Shown: positions 1 through 6,394 of the stretch, one piece after another
Layout of the letters: the number at the start of each line of letters is the position of its first letter
Numbering within the stretch: the stretch's first letter is position 1
Assembly (NCBI GenBank): GCA_039029455.1
Contig: JBCCGE010000110.1
Coordinates: forward strand, 1-10,302
Direction of reading: 5' to 3'
Length of the DNA: 10,302 bases
From: JBCCGE01 sp039029455
GTDB taxonomy: Bacteria > Pseudomonadota > Gammaproteobacteria > Arenicellales > Poriferihabitantaceae
Translations under genes and position numbers: made by a program
The notes under the pieces: model-generated
What the model saw: only the letters and a program-made list of their open reading frames with translations
Told to the model about the DNA's origin: nothing
The model's database searches: none

Positions 1-273
1 ATCCGATGTCCGTCTACTTTGCCGCTAGGTGCTTCTTGCATGGCAAGATGTGCTGGAGGAAGGAAACCTTCTAAGGGCCCATCACTCCCACTCTGAACGA
101 GCACTTTGATAGCGCTAGGTACCTCCGGATCAGGGCATCGTCGGGCAAGTATCCCTCCGGTAGCAAATTCCAGCTCTGCGGCCAGCCCCTAGCCTCACTT
201 GCCGAGGGGGGCCCGTCGCCCTTCGCCTGGCTGGGCGGAGGCACCAGTAGTGGCGGTGAGCCCGCACTTGGCT
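1..273. other. Unassigned left-end segment, possible foreign or chimeric DNA
   Basis: I recognise no gene here. Plus-strand frame 1 has stops near 94 and 190, and frame 2 stops near 26. Frame 3 is open from about 76 to a stop at 273-275 but its translation resembles no family I know. On the minus strand a frame is open from 188 to the window edge (about 62 codons), also unrecognised and short enough to be chance. None of these frames supplies the missing body of the decarboxylase that begins just to the right. The segment ends at an AAGCTT hexamer (274-279), exactly where homology to the decarboxylase family begins. That would fit a ligation or assembly chimera, or a genomic rearrangement. 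The origin of this segment is unknown. Confidence 0.45.
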
Positions 274-528
274 AAGCTTACCTGTATTCGGCATGAGCCT
301 CCTGATATCGATCAAAAAGGGCTTGATCAGCATACCCTTAATTGGGTACAAACGCTGAACCAGTCCGGCAAGGCATTCCTGACGCCTGCGAAGCTGGACG
401 ACAAATGGATGGTCCGCGTGTCTATGGGCGTCGAATCCACAGAACGCGAACACGTTGATACGCTTTGGACACTGGTGCAGGAGCACGCCGAGACGAGTAT
501 GCATTCACTAAACCAGTCGGGTTCTTAA
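274..528 (+). pseudogene. C-terminal fragment of PLP-dependent group II (aromatic-L-amino-acid type) decarboxylase
   Basis: About 83 codons survive, from the in-frame AAG CTT codons to the TAA at 526-528. The fragment shows the small C-terminal domain of group II pyridoxal-phosphate decarboxylases: a beta strand LTCIRH (family pattern like LVCFRH), then LNQSGKAFLTPAKLDDKW (family: N-x-S-G-x-x-F-L-S-H-T-x-L-D-G), then MVRVSMGVESTEREHVDTLW (family: L-R-L-A-I-G-x-x-x-T-x-x-x-V). Complete members have about 450-500 residues, so the PLP-binding lysine and nearly the whole catalytic domain are missing. A TTG at 199 would extend the frame upstream, but those 25 residues do not look like the family. 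The break may be a cloning or assembly junction rather than a true pseudogene, so the intact gene could exist in the organism. The flavoprotein reductase gene begins 5 bases after its stop, suggesting one transcript. Confidence 0.7.
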
Positions 529-533
529 ATTCT

Positions 534-1769
534 ATGAGCGATTCAATCGTGATTGTCGGGGGTGGCCAGGCCGCCATAGCCTGCGTAACCAAACTGCGAA
601 ATCTGGACTTTTCCGGAGATATTACTATTGTGACCGAAGAAGCGGTGCTGCCGTATCAGCGTCCACCGCTGTCAAAGCAGTACCTCCTGGGTAAGCAAAC
701 GCTGGAGGATCTGTTCTTTCAGGCTGACTCATGGTACGACGAACGCAGTATTACTGTTCTACTGGAAGCCAAAGTGGTGGCGGTAAATCGTGACACGCCG
801 TCAGTCGTCACCGAGGACGGCCGTGAGATCAGTTACAGCAAGCTGGTATGGTGTGCAGGTTCGGAGCCCATCAGACTGCCGGCATCTGTCGGCGGGGAAG
901 CCGAGAACGTTTCGGTAGTGCGTGATCTTCCTCACGTTGACCACATCAAACCCCTGCTCGAAGAAAATGGTAACGTTCTGGTCGTCGGCGGAGGCTACAT
1001 CGGTCTGGAGGCTGCTGCAGTATGTCGTGCGTTCGGATGCAATGTGACTTTGGTGGAAGCTCAGTCGCGCATTCTGCAACGCGTTGCCGCTGAGGCAACG
1101 TCGGATTACTTTCGTCAGTTACATCAGCAGAACGGGGTAGAGATCCGCGAAGATACAACACTGCAGTCTTTGGTCATCGAAGGGTCCAAGGCGGTTTCCG
1201 CGCAATTCAGCGACGGTTCGTCAATGGCTGTAGCCGCTGTGATTGTTGGCATCGGCATACGCCCGAATATCAGAGCCCTTGAGGAGGCGGGCGTAGACAT
1301 CTCAAACGGGGTGGCAGTGAATGAGTTTTGTCAGACCAGTGATCCCAACATCTATGCCGCCGGAGACTGCTGCAGTTTTATCCGCAATGGCGAACAGATC
1401 AGACTGGAGTCGGTTCAAAACGCTAACGACCAGGGCGAAACTGCCGCAAATCACATTATGGGCAATGCTGTGTCCTATCAGAGCACGCCATGGTTCTGGT
1501 CAGATCAGTATGACGTTAAGTTGCAGATCGCGGGACTCAACAACGGTTACACAAAAACGGTATCCCGAACAGGCAGCAAACCCGGCGCTGTGTCCCACTG
1601 GTACTTTGACGATGAAAAGCTGCTGGCAGTGGATGCGATCAATGAACCCGGCGCATTCATGGTGACGAAGCGACTGCTCGACCTCGGAAAGACTCCGACT
1701 CCAGAGGATATTGAGAACACCGATAAAGACCTGAAGGTGTTGATGAAGGAGTTGACCAGACCGTCCTGA
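534..1769 (+). CDS. FAD/NAD(P)H ferredoxin reductase-like flavoprotein (rhodocoxin/BphA4-type)
   Basis: Predicted 411-residue cytoplasmic flavoprotein that passes electrons from NAD(P)H through FAD to a small redox partner such as a ferredoxin or rubredoxin. Visible motifs: an N-terminal FAD-binding glycine-rich turn GGGQAA (about 9-14); the family hallmark LPYQRPPLSKQYLLGK (about 40-55); a second nucleotide-binding turn GGGYIGLE (152-159); the C-terminal FAD motif IYAAGDCC with its aspartate at about 278; and a reductase C-terminal domain containing ESVQNANDQG and PWFWSDQYDVKLQIAG. Length fits the family. I chose ATG 534 because it sits directly before the first beta strand; an upstream in-frame start at 465 would overlap the decarboxylase and add non-homologous residues. 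There is no strong ribosome binding site. No ferredoxin, Rieske oxygenase or P450 gene is visible nearby, so the partner is unknown. A coupled role with the upstream decarboxylase is inference only. Confidence 0.92.
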   Translation: MSDSIVIVGGGQAAIACVTKLRNLDFSGDITIVTEEAVLPYQRPPLSKQYLLGKQTLEDLFFQADSWYDERSITVLLEAKVVAVNRDTPSVVTEDGREISYSKLVWCAGSEPIRLPASVGGEAENVSVVRDLPHVDHIKPLLEENGNVLVVGGGYIGLEAAAVCRAFGCNVTLVEAQSRILQRVAAEATSDYFRQLHQQNGVEIREDTTLQSLVIEGSKAVSAQFSDGSSMAVAAVIVGIGIRPNIRALEEAGVDISNGVAVNEFCQTSDPNIYAAGDCCSFIRNGEQIRLESVQNANDQGETAANHIMGNAVSYQSTPWFWSDQYDVKLQIAGLNNGYTKTVSRTGSKPGAVSHWYFDDEKLLAVDAINEPGAFMVTKRLLDLGKTPTPEDIENTDKDLKVLMKELTRPS

Positions 1770-1798
1770 CCGCGCGAGCCGGACTTTCGACGATTTCT

Positions 1799-2659
1799 TT
1801 AGCTGTTCAATTTAGACCGCAGGTCCGTATAACCCTCTCGAAAGGTCGGAAAAGTAAACTCAAAGCCGGTTTTCAGAATGCGAGTGTTTCGACATCGCTT
1901 GTTCTGATCGCTGTCAGTGGCACCTGATCTGGCGGCAGGCAATTCATAACTGAAATGCTGCGAAAACCATTCCGCCATCTGCCACTTGCTGGCAGGGTCG
2001 TGGTCTGTTGCGAGATAGAGATTGTGATCCAGCATACCCTCTTGCTGCAGTCTGCTGAGGTGATGCAATGCCCGCATGCAATCCGTTCTATGGATTCTGT
2101 TGGTGTATACCGGTGGCGACTGCTGGATCGACGCGGACTGCATTAACCGCTCAACCATCTGCGTTTGAGTTCCACCATATATGCCCGAGAACCTGACGAT
2201 AATATTGTCTGAGTTCTGTTGAAGAACCGCCCATTCCGCGCTGACAAGATAACGGCCGTTGTATCGATCCGGATCGGTGTCGCTGGATTCGTCCACCCAT
2301 TCACCGTGACGCTGGTGATAAACACTGGTCGACGACACAAAAACACATTCCGGAGGTTTTTTCAGATCGGCAAGAATCGACAAAATATTGTTGAGGCCGA
2401 CATCGTATTGAAGCTGGTAGCCTTCTTCAGTTCGCTCAGCGGGCGGCAGGATTATGATGGCCTGATCTACGGATTTCGGTATAACACCAAGGCTGTCAAT
2501 TTCTGTAACATCGGCGCTGATAAAGCCCAGCAGTTCATTTTCGTCATTCTGCTGCGAGCGACGCAAGCCGGTTACTCGATTGCCTTCTGATGAGAGCTGA
2601 CGAGCCAGCGGCATGCCAATTTTTCCACACCCCACAATTAGCACGTGACGATTTTCCAT
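1799..2659 (-). CDS. Extended SDR, NAD-dependent epimerase/dehydratase family (YeeZ-like)
   Basis: Predicted 286-residue Rossmann-fold protein resembling the YeeZ/NAD(P)-binding sugar-epimerase-like group. Seen: a start-proximal dinucleotide-binding turn GCGKIG (10-15) after HVLIV; the strand-end motif FVSSTSVY (about 107-114) followed by GEWVDE, typical of this subgroup; and RFSGIYG (about 156-162). The classical catalytic YxxxK pair is not visible: the equivalent stretch reads NGRYLVSAEWAVL, without the lysine. Enzyme activity and substrate therefore cannot be assigned. It lies downstream of the pteridine reductase on the same strand. A TTG at 2668 would create a 4-base TTGA overlap with the pteridine reductase stop. 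I prefer ATG 2659 because GAGAG lies just before it and it begins immediately before the Rossmann strand. Function is unknown beyond likely NAD(P) binding. Confidence 0.85.
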   Translation of the reverse strand: MENRHVLIVGCGKIGMPLARQLSSEGNRVTGLRRSQQNDENELLGFISADVTEIDSLGVIPKSVDQAIIILPPAERTEEGYQLQYDVGLNNILSILADLKKPPECVFVSSTSVYHQRHGEWVDESSDTDPDRYNGRYLVSAEWAVLQQNSDNIIVRFSGIYGGTQTQMVERLMQSASIQQSPPVYTNRIHRTDCMRALHHLSRLQQEGMLDHNLYLATDHDPASKWQMAEWFSQHFSYELPAARSGATDSDQNKRCRNTRILKTGFEFTFPTFREGYTDLRSKLNS

Positions 2660-2664
2660 ATCTC

Positions 2665-3411
2665 TCAACTCGAAACGATTGACCTTCCGCCATCAACGTT
2701 GATTGTCTGACCGGTGATAAATCCGCTGTCGGCGATTAGAAACTTGATCGTTTTTGCAATGTCATCGGGACTGCCAATCGACTTCAGTGGTGTCCCCGAG
2801 ATCATGCGTTGTTTGGATAAATCATCAACGCCTTTATCCGGCCACATGATTGCACCGGGCGCTACAGCGTTAACCCTGATGTCCGGCCCAAGATCAAGCG
2901 CGAGTGATCGCGTCAAAGACGTCAGTGCCGCTTTTGAGGATACGTAAATTGGATGTTCACTCAACGGCCTTTCCGCGTAAATATCGGTCACATTGATGAT
3001 GCAGCCACTCACCCGCTGCAGATAGGGTGCGGCAGCCTGACACAGAAAAAAAGGCGCTTTGATGTTTGTATCCATCAACAGCTGCCATTGCTCTTCAGAC
3101 GCTGTTTTCAGCGGTGTCGGGAAAAAAGCTGATGCGTTGTTGATCAGAACGTCCAGACGACCGGTTTCGTTCACACACTGTTGCACGAGATTCTTAACCT
3201 TTGCAACTTCCGTCAAGTCACCGCGAACCAGGGTAACGGACTTTGGCCGTTGTTCGCACAACTCCGCGCGCAGCGCTTCAGCGTCGTCAGCGCTGTTGCG
3301 ATAGTGCACGACGACACGCATGCCCTGTTGATGCAGCATGCGTGCAGTGTGCGCACCGAGTCGTCGGGAGCCACCCGTAATCAGCGCCACTTTGTCTTTA
3401 AGGTCAGACAT
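2665..3411 (-). CDS. folM: Pteridine reductase (FolM/PTR1-like short-chain dehydrogenase)
   Basis: A 248-residue classical SDR expected to reduce dihydro- or biopterins/dihydrofolate with NADPH in the cytoplasm, supporting tetrahydropterin or folate pools. The turn TGGSRRLG (12-19) has the arginine pair typical of pteridine reductases and NADPH users. NNAS is at 91-94. The active site has aspartate (D143 in NVTDIYAERPL) where ordinary SDRs have serine, with Y156 and K160 in YVSSKAAL. This Asp-Tyr-Lys arrangement is the PTR1/FolM signature. NAVAPGAIMWPD (181-192) and the terminal GQTINVDGG also fit. I chose ATG 3411 because it begins right before the Rossmann strand; the 40 in-frame residues upstream, to 3531, lie over the divergent methyltransferase gene and look non-coding. 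It heads a two-gene unit with the YeeZ-like SDR. Whether FolM proper or a paralogue cannot be decided from sequence alone. Confidence 0.9.
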   Translation of the reverse strand: MSDLKDKVALITGGSRRLGAHTARMLHQQGMRVVVHYRNSADDAEALRAELCEQRPKSVTLVRGDLTEVAKVKNLVQQCVNETGRLDVLINNASAFFPTPLKTASEEQWQLLMDTNIKAPFFLCQAAAPYLQRVSGCIINVTDIYAERPLSEHPIYVSSKAALTSLTRSLALDLGPDIRVNAVAPGAIMWPDKGVDDLSKQRMISGTPLKSIGSPDDIAKTIKFLIADSGFITGQTINVDGGRSIVSS

Positions 3412-3485
3412 ACCAGTCGAAAGTCGGTGTGTTAAAAAATGGGTATTGCGGTATTCTATCAGTCTCTCGACAGGTAGCACCCGCC
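3412..3485. promoter_or_regulatory. Divergent intergenic region with putative promoters
   Basis: This 74-base gap separates the divergent pteridine reductase and MidA-like genes and must hold promoters for both. ATTCTA at 3453-3458 reads TAGAAT on the minus strand, a plausible -10 box about 42 bases from the pteridine reductase start; no good -35 is seen at the right distance. GGTATT occurs twice, 8 bases apart (3442-3447 and 3450-3455), and could be a short repeat element. An AGG at 3472-3474 may be the ribosome binding site for the TTG start at 3486. The promoter positions are guesses. Confidence 0.35.
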
Positions 3486-4646
3486 TTGTTAGCCGATCCA
3501 TCACCCGCTGAGAAACTGCATTCAGACGCACTGCGGCGACAAATAACGAAGCGTATTCGGGAACGTCGCGGCGCCATCGATTTTCAGGAGTTCATGCAAA
3601 TGGCGCTGTATGAGCCCGGTTTCGGTTACTATGTCTCGGGCAAAGAAAAGTTTTCGGAACGCGGTGACTTCATAACTGCGCCAGTTCTGGGTGATATCTT
3701 TGGTATTTGTCTGGCGCGTCAGTGCGAACAGATTTTTGATCATACCGGCATGCGCAATATGCTGGAGTTTGGTGCCGGAAACGGCGAGCTCGCAGCAACC
3801 GTTTTACGGTCCCTTGAGAAATTGGAGCGACTACCTGAACGGTATTTCATTCTTGAGCCAGGAGCCGAGCTCCGGCAAAGGCAAGCTGAAATAATACAAG
3901 AAAAAGCGGGACCGGCAGCGAACCGGGTTGTCTGGCTGAGCGAGATGCCGGAGGAATTCAGCGGGGTGGTGCTGGCAAATGAGGTATTGGATGCCATGCC
4001 GTGTCAGCGCTTTCGTATCGACGACACCGGTGTCGCCAGGCGCTGTGATGTGATTGAATCCGGAGGGTTACTGAATCCGGTTTTCTCGCACAGCGCGCTA
4101 TCGGATCAGTTTTGTGAGCGAATTTCGGCGTTTGATTTACCGGAAGGGTATGAAAGCGAGTGCAATCCGGTTGCGGAAGCATGGACATCAAGTCTGGCCA
4201 CCAGCCTCAAAGAAGCCGTTGTGCTGCTTATTGACTACGGGTTTCCGGACCGGGAGTACTATCACCCCGATCGCTCGCAGGGAACACTAATGTGCCATTA
4301 CCGACACATTGCGCACAGTGACCCTATGTTTTACCCGGGTCTGCAGGACATTACCGCTCATGTGGATTTCACCGCGATCGGAAATTCAGCCAGTACTGCC
4401 GGGCTTGATGTCTGTGGCTACACTACCCAGGCAGGGTTTCTTCTTGGTTGCGGGGCTCTGGAACATCTGCAGACCAGACAGCTTGAAGCCGGTTCGGACA
4501 GGGAATATCTGGAAATGTCACAGGAGATGAAAAAGCTGGTGCTGCCACACGAAATGGGAGAGTTATTTAAGGTGTTATCGCTGTCGCGCAATATTGAACT
4601 GGATTTGATCGGGTTCCAGATACAGAACCGAATGGGTAAACTCTGA
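3486..4646 (+). CDS. MidA/NDUFAF7-family (DUF185) SAM-dependent methyltransferase
   Basis: Predicted 386-residue class I methyltransferase of the family that includes mitochondrial NDUFAF7/MidA, which methylates an arginine in a complex I subunit. The bacterial substrate is not established by this sequence. Seen: LYEPGFGYY (41-49); GDFITAPVLGDIFG (60-73); SAM motif I EFGAGNGEL (94-102); FILEPGAELR (121-130); ANEVLDAMP (164-172); DYGFP (250-254), EYYHPDRSQGTLMCHYRH (257-274); and YPGLQDITAHVDFT (283-296). The last block is the form common in gammaproteobacteria. The start is uncertain: a GTG at 3429 would add 19 residues with no family resemblance, while TTG 3486 gives an N-terminus (ADPSPAEKLHSDAL) that aligns with relatives and has an AGG 11 bases upstream. 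The gene overlaps uppP by one base (TGATG), implying translational coupling. Confidence 0.93.
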   Translation: MLADPSPAEKLHSDALRRQITKRIRERRGAIDFQEFMQMALYEPGFGYYVSGKEKFSERGDFITAPVLGDIFGICLARQCEQIFDHTGMRNMLEFGAGNGELAATVLRSLEKLERLPERYFILEPGAELRQRQAEIIQEKAGPAANRVVWLSEMPEEFSGVVLANEVLDAMPCQRFRIDDTGVARRCDVIESGGLLNPVFSHSALSDQFCERISAFDLPEGYESECNPVAEAWTSSLATSLKEAVVLLIDYGFPDREYYHPDRSQGTLMCHYRHIAHSDPMFYPGLQDITAHVDFTAIGNSASTAGLDVCGYTTQAGFLLGCGALEHLQTRQLEAGSDREYLEMSQEMKKLVLPHEMGELFKVLSLSRNIELDLIGFQIQNRMGKL

Positions 4647-5443
4647 TGGACTACCTGCAATCTTTCTGGCTGGCGGCACTGCAGGGGTTTACTGAATTTC
4701 TGCCGATTTCAAGCTCCGGACATTTGATACTGGTGCCTCGGATGCTGGGCTGGAGCGACCAGGGATTGGCGTTTGACGTCGCTGTACATGTAGGTACGCT
4801 TATTGCCGTGTTGTTCTATTTCCGCACAGACATTCGCTGGATTGTGCGGGATTGCTGGCTTCAACTTAAGGGTCAGCCGCAAACGGATTCGAGTCGATTG
4901 GGCTGGATGATTTTGCTTGCCGCTCTCATCATTATTCCTTTTGCCGTGTTCCTCGAGTCATGGATCGAGGGCAACATGCGATCAGTTGCAGCAGTTGCCG
5001 CGACAACTGTGTTTTTTGGTCTGCTCCTTGGCTTTGCCGATAAAACAGGCACGCAAGCTCGCACGATGGATTCTTTGCGATGGAAAGATGCATTGATTAT
5101 CGGAGTGGCACAGGTGCTCGCACTGTTTCCGGGCACTTCTCGCTCTGGTATTACCATTACCGCCGGACTGCTACTCGGTCTTAATCGTCAGACCGCTGCC
5201 CGCTTTTCATTTCTGCTTGCGATACCGGTTATCGTATTTGCAGGTGTTTGGGAAAGCTGGAATCTTGTCCACAGTCCGCAGACAGTTCATTGGGGGGAAC
5301 TCATTTTTTCCGTCGGAGTAGCGGCAATCGTTGCGCTGCTTTCGATCCATTTTTTTCTTCGTTTTATCGATAAGTTTGGCTTGATTCCCTTTGTCATTTA
5401 TCGAGTTATTCTGGGTGTTGCGCTGCTGGTTTTTTATACCTGA
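4646..5443 (+). CDS. uppP: Undecaprenyl-diphosphatase UppP (BacA)
   Basis: A 265-residue polytopic inner-membrane phosphatase that converts undecaprenyl diphosphate to the monophosphate lipid carrier for peptidoglycan and other envelope glycans; overexpression is known to give bacitracin resistance. Both family signatures are present. The first is the (E/Q)xxxE motif Q13-E17, running into FLPISSSGHLILVP (18-31), with H26. The second is the PGxSRSxxT motif at 162-170 (PGTSRSGIT), whose R166 corresponds to the catalytic arginine. Several hydrophobic segments run through the protein (about 43-60, 88-105, 113-130, 185-203, 217-240 and 245-264), and the length is normal. ATG 4646 overlaps the stop of the methyltransferase gene by one base. 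Its TGA stop (5441-5443) lies inside the left arm of an inverted repeat. Confidence 0.97.
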   Translation: MDYLQSFWLAALQGFTEFLPISSSGHLILVPRMLGWSDQGLAFDVAVHVGTLIAVLFYFRTDIRWIVRDCWLQLKGQPQTDSSRLGWMILLAALIIIPFAVFLESWIEGNMRSVAAVAATTVFFGLLLGFADKTGTQARTMDSLRWKDALIIGVAQVLALFPGTSRSGITITAGLLLGLNRQTAARFSFLLAIPVIVFAGVWESWNLVHSPQTVHWGELIFSVGVAAIVALLSIHFFLRFIDKFGLIPFVIYRVILGVALLVFYT

Positions 5444-5473
5444 CTGACTGCATACCTGCGACTCAGTCAGGTA
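5437..5473. repeat. 11-bp perfect inverted repeat overlapping the uppP stop codon
   Basis: TACCTGACTGA (5437-5447) and TCAGTCAGGTA (5463-5473) are exact reverse complements around a 15-base spacer. The uppP stop codon is inside the left arm. No T-tract follows the right arm on the plus strand (GAATCCGC follows), and a T-run instead precedes the left arm, so this is not a standard intrinsic terminator. It lies 40 bases upstream of the kinase-like gene. It could be an operator, an mRNA-stabilising stem, or a weak attenuating hairpin. Confidence 0.6.
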
Positions 5474-5513
5474 GAATCCGCGCACGTTTGAACATCAAAT
5501 ATTCCGGTTTTTC

Positions 5514-6359
5514 ATGAAGCTCAGTGTCGAAGAGTTCCGCAAATGGCCACACAAGGCGATCACCTTGTTGGGTATGTCGGGTATCGGAAAGACAACCGTT
5601 GGCAGCGTGTTGCCAAGAAATGTCTGGTTCCACTACTCAGGAGACTACCGAATTGGGACCCGCTATCTGGACGAGGCCATTCTCGACCATGTAAAAACGA
5701 GAGCTATGCAGCATCCGGAATTACGAATGATGCTGCAAAATGATCATATCTACCTTAGAAACAATATCGCGATCGACAACCTGGAGCCACTGTCCAACTA
5801 CCTCGGCAAAATTGGGGATCCGGATCAGGGCGGATTGAGTCTGCACGAATTCAAACGTCGTCAAAAGCTGTTTTGCCATGCCGAGCAAATGGCAATGAAT
5901 GACGTCCCGACATTTATCGACAAAGGACAGAGCATCTACCGGTATCCTCACTTTCTGAATGATGCCGGCGGAAGTATTTGTGGTCTGGATGATCAAACAT
6001 GGGATATGCTGTCCGAACACACGCTCATTTTATATCTGCGTGCAGACAATGATCTGGAGCAGACGCTGGCTGAGAGAGCGCGTCGCTACCCAAAGCCCCT
6101 TGTGTACGAAGAAGAGTTTCTGGATTCTGCATTGCACACCTATCTGCAGGAAAATGGAATTTCGGACATCGAGTCAATCGAGCCGGACCGTTTTGTGCAG
6201 TGGGTCTTTCCTAAACTGATCGACTACCGGCGCCCGATGTACGAAGCGATCTGCGAGAAATACGGGTACGCCGTGGATGCACGCCTTGTATTTGAGCTAA
6301 AAAACGAGGACGATTTTCTGGCGATGGTGTGCGATGTCATTGGTTCATCAGATCCGTAA
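5514..6359 (+). CDS. Uncharacterised P-loop NTPase, shikimate kinase-like architecture
   Basis: A 281-residue predicted cytoplasmic protein that I recall only as an unnamed 'ATPase' family in proteobacteria; no function is known to me. Seen: Walker A GMSGIGKTT (20-28) after strand AITLL; a striking block WFHYSGDYRIGTRYLDE (38-54); a central insertion about 60-160 with GLSLHEFKRRQ and YPHFLNDAGGS (144-154); strand TLILYLRA (170-177); a possible lid segment LAERARRYPKPL (185-196); and a C-terminal IDYRRPMYEAICEKYGYAVDA (from 236). By eye, the order of P-loop, lid and R-x-P-x-Y-E-x-I resembles shikimate kinase and related small-molecule kinases, enlarged by the central insertion. That is inference. 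The ribosome binding site is poor. The gene is followed 35 bases later by metA, probably in one transcript. It could instead be a non-kinase ATPase. Confidence 0.8.
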   Translation: MKLSVEEFRKWPHKAITLLGMSGIGKTTVGSVLPRNVWFHYSGDYRIGTRYLDEAILDHVKTRAMQHPELRMMLQNDHIYLRNNIAIDNLEPLSNYLGKIGDPDQGGLSLHEFKRRQKLFCHAEQMAMNDVPTFIDKGQSIYRYPHFLNDAGGSICGLDDQTWDMLSEHTLILYLRADNDLEQTLAERARRYPKPLVYEEEFLDSALHTYLQENGISDIESIEPDRFVQWVFPKLIDYRRPMYEAICEKYGYAVDARLVFELKNEDDFLAMVCDVIGSSDP

Positions 6360-6380
6360 AGCCGTTAAGATTAATTTCCG

Positions 6381-6388
6381 AAGAGGAG
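6381..6388 (+). promoter_or_regulatory. Ribosome binding site for metA
   Basis: AAGAGGAG lies 6 bases before ATG 6395. It is one of the strongest Shine-Dalgarno sequences in the window and decides the metA start over the in-frame upstream start at 6329, which lies inside the preceding gene. Confidence 0.75.
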
Positions 6389-6394
6389 TCCACT

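Noticed and set aside
1..188. Minus-strand frame open to the window edge
   Set aside because: About 62 codons without a stop in one of six frames is not improbable, and the translation matches nothing I recognise.
2219..2590. Plus-strand open frame of 123 codons
   Set aside because: It lies fully antisense to the well-supported YeeZ-like SDR, and its translation has no family features.
5207..5485. Minus-strand open frame of 92 codons over the end of uppP
   Set aside because: It is antisense to conserved UppP membrane segments, and its lysine/asparagine-rich translation resembles no family.
6360..6394. Possible SAM-responsive leader or riboswitch before metA
   Set aside because: The gap to the preceding gene is only 35 bases, too short for a known SAM riboswitch, and it contains just the ribosome binding site.
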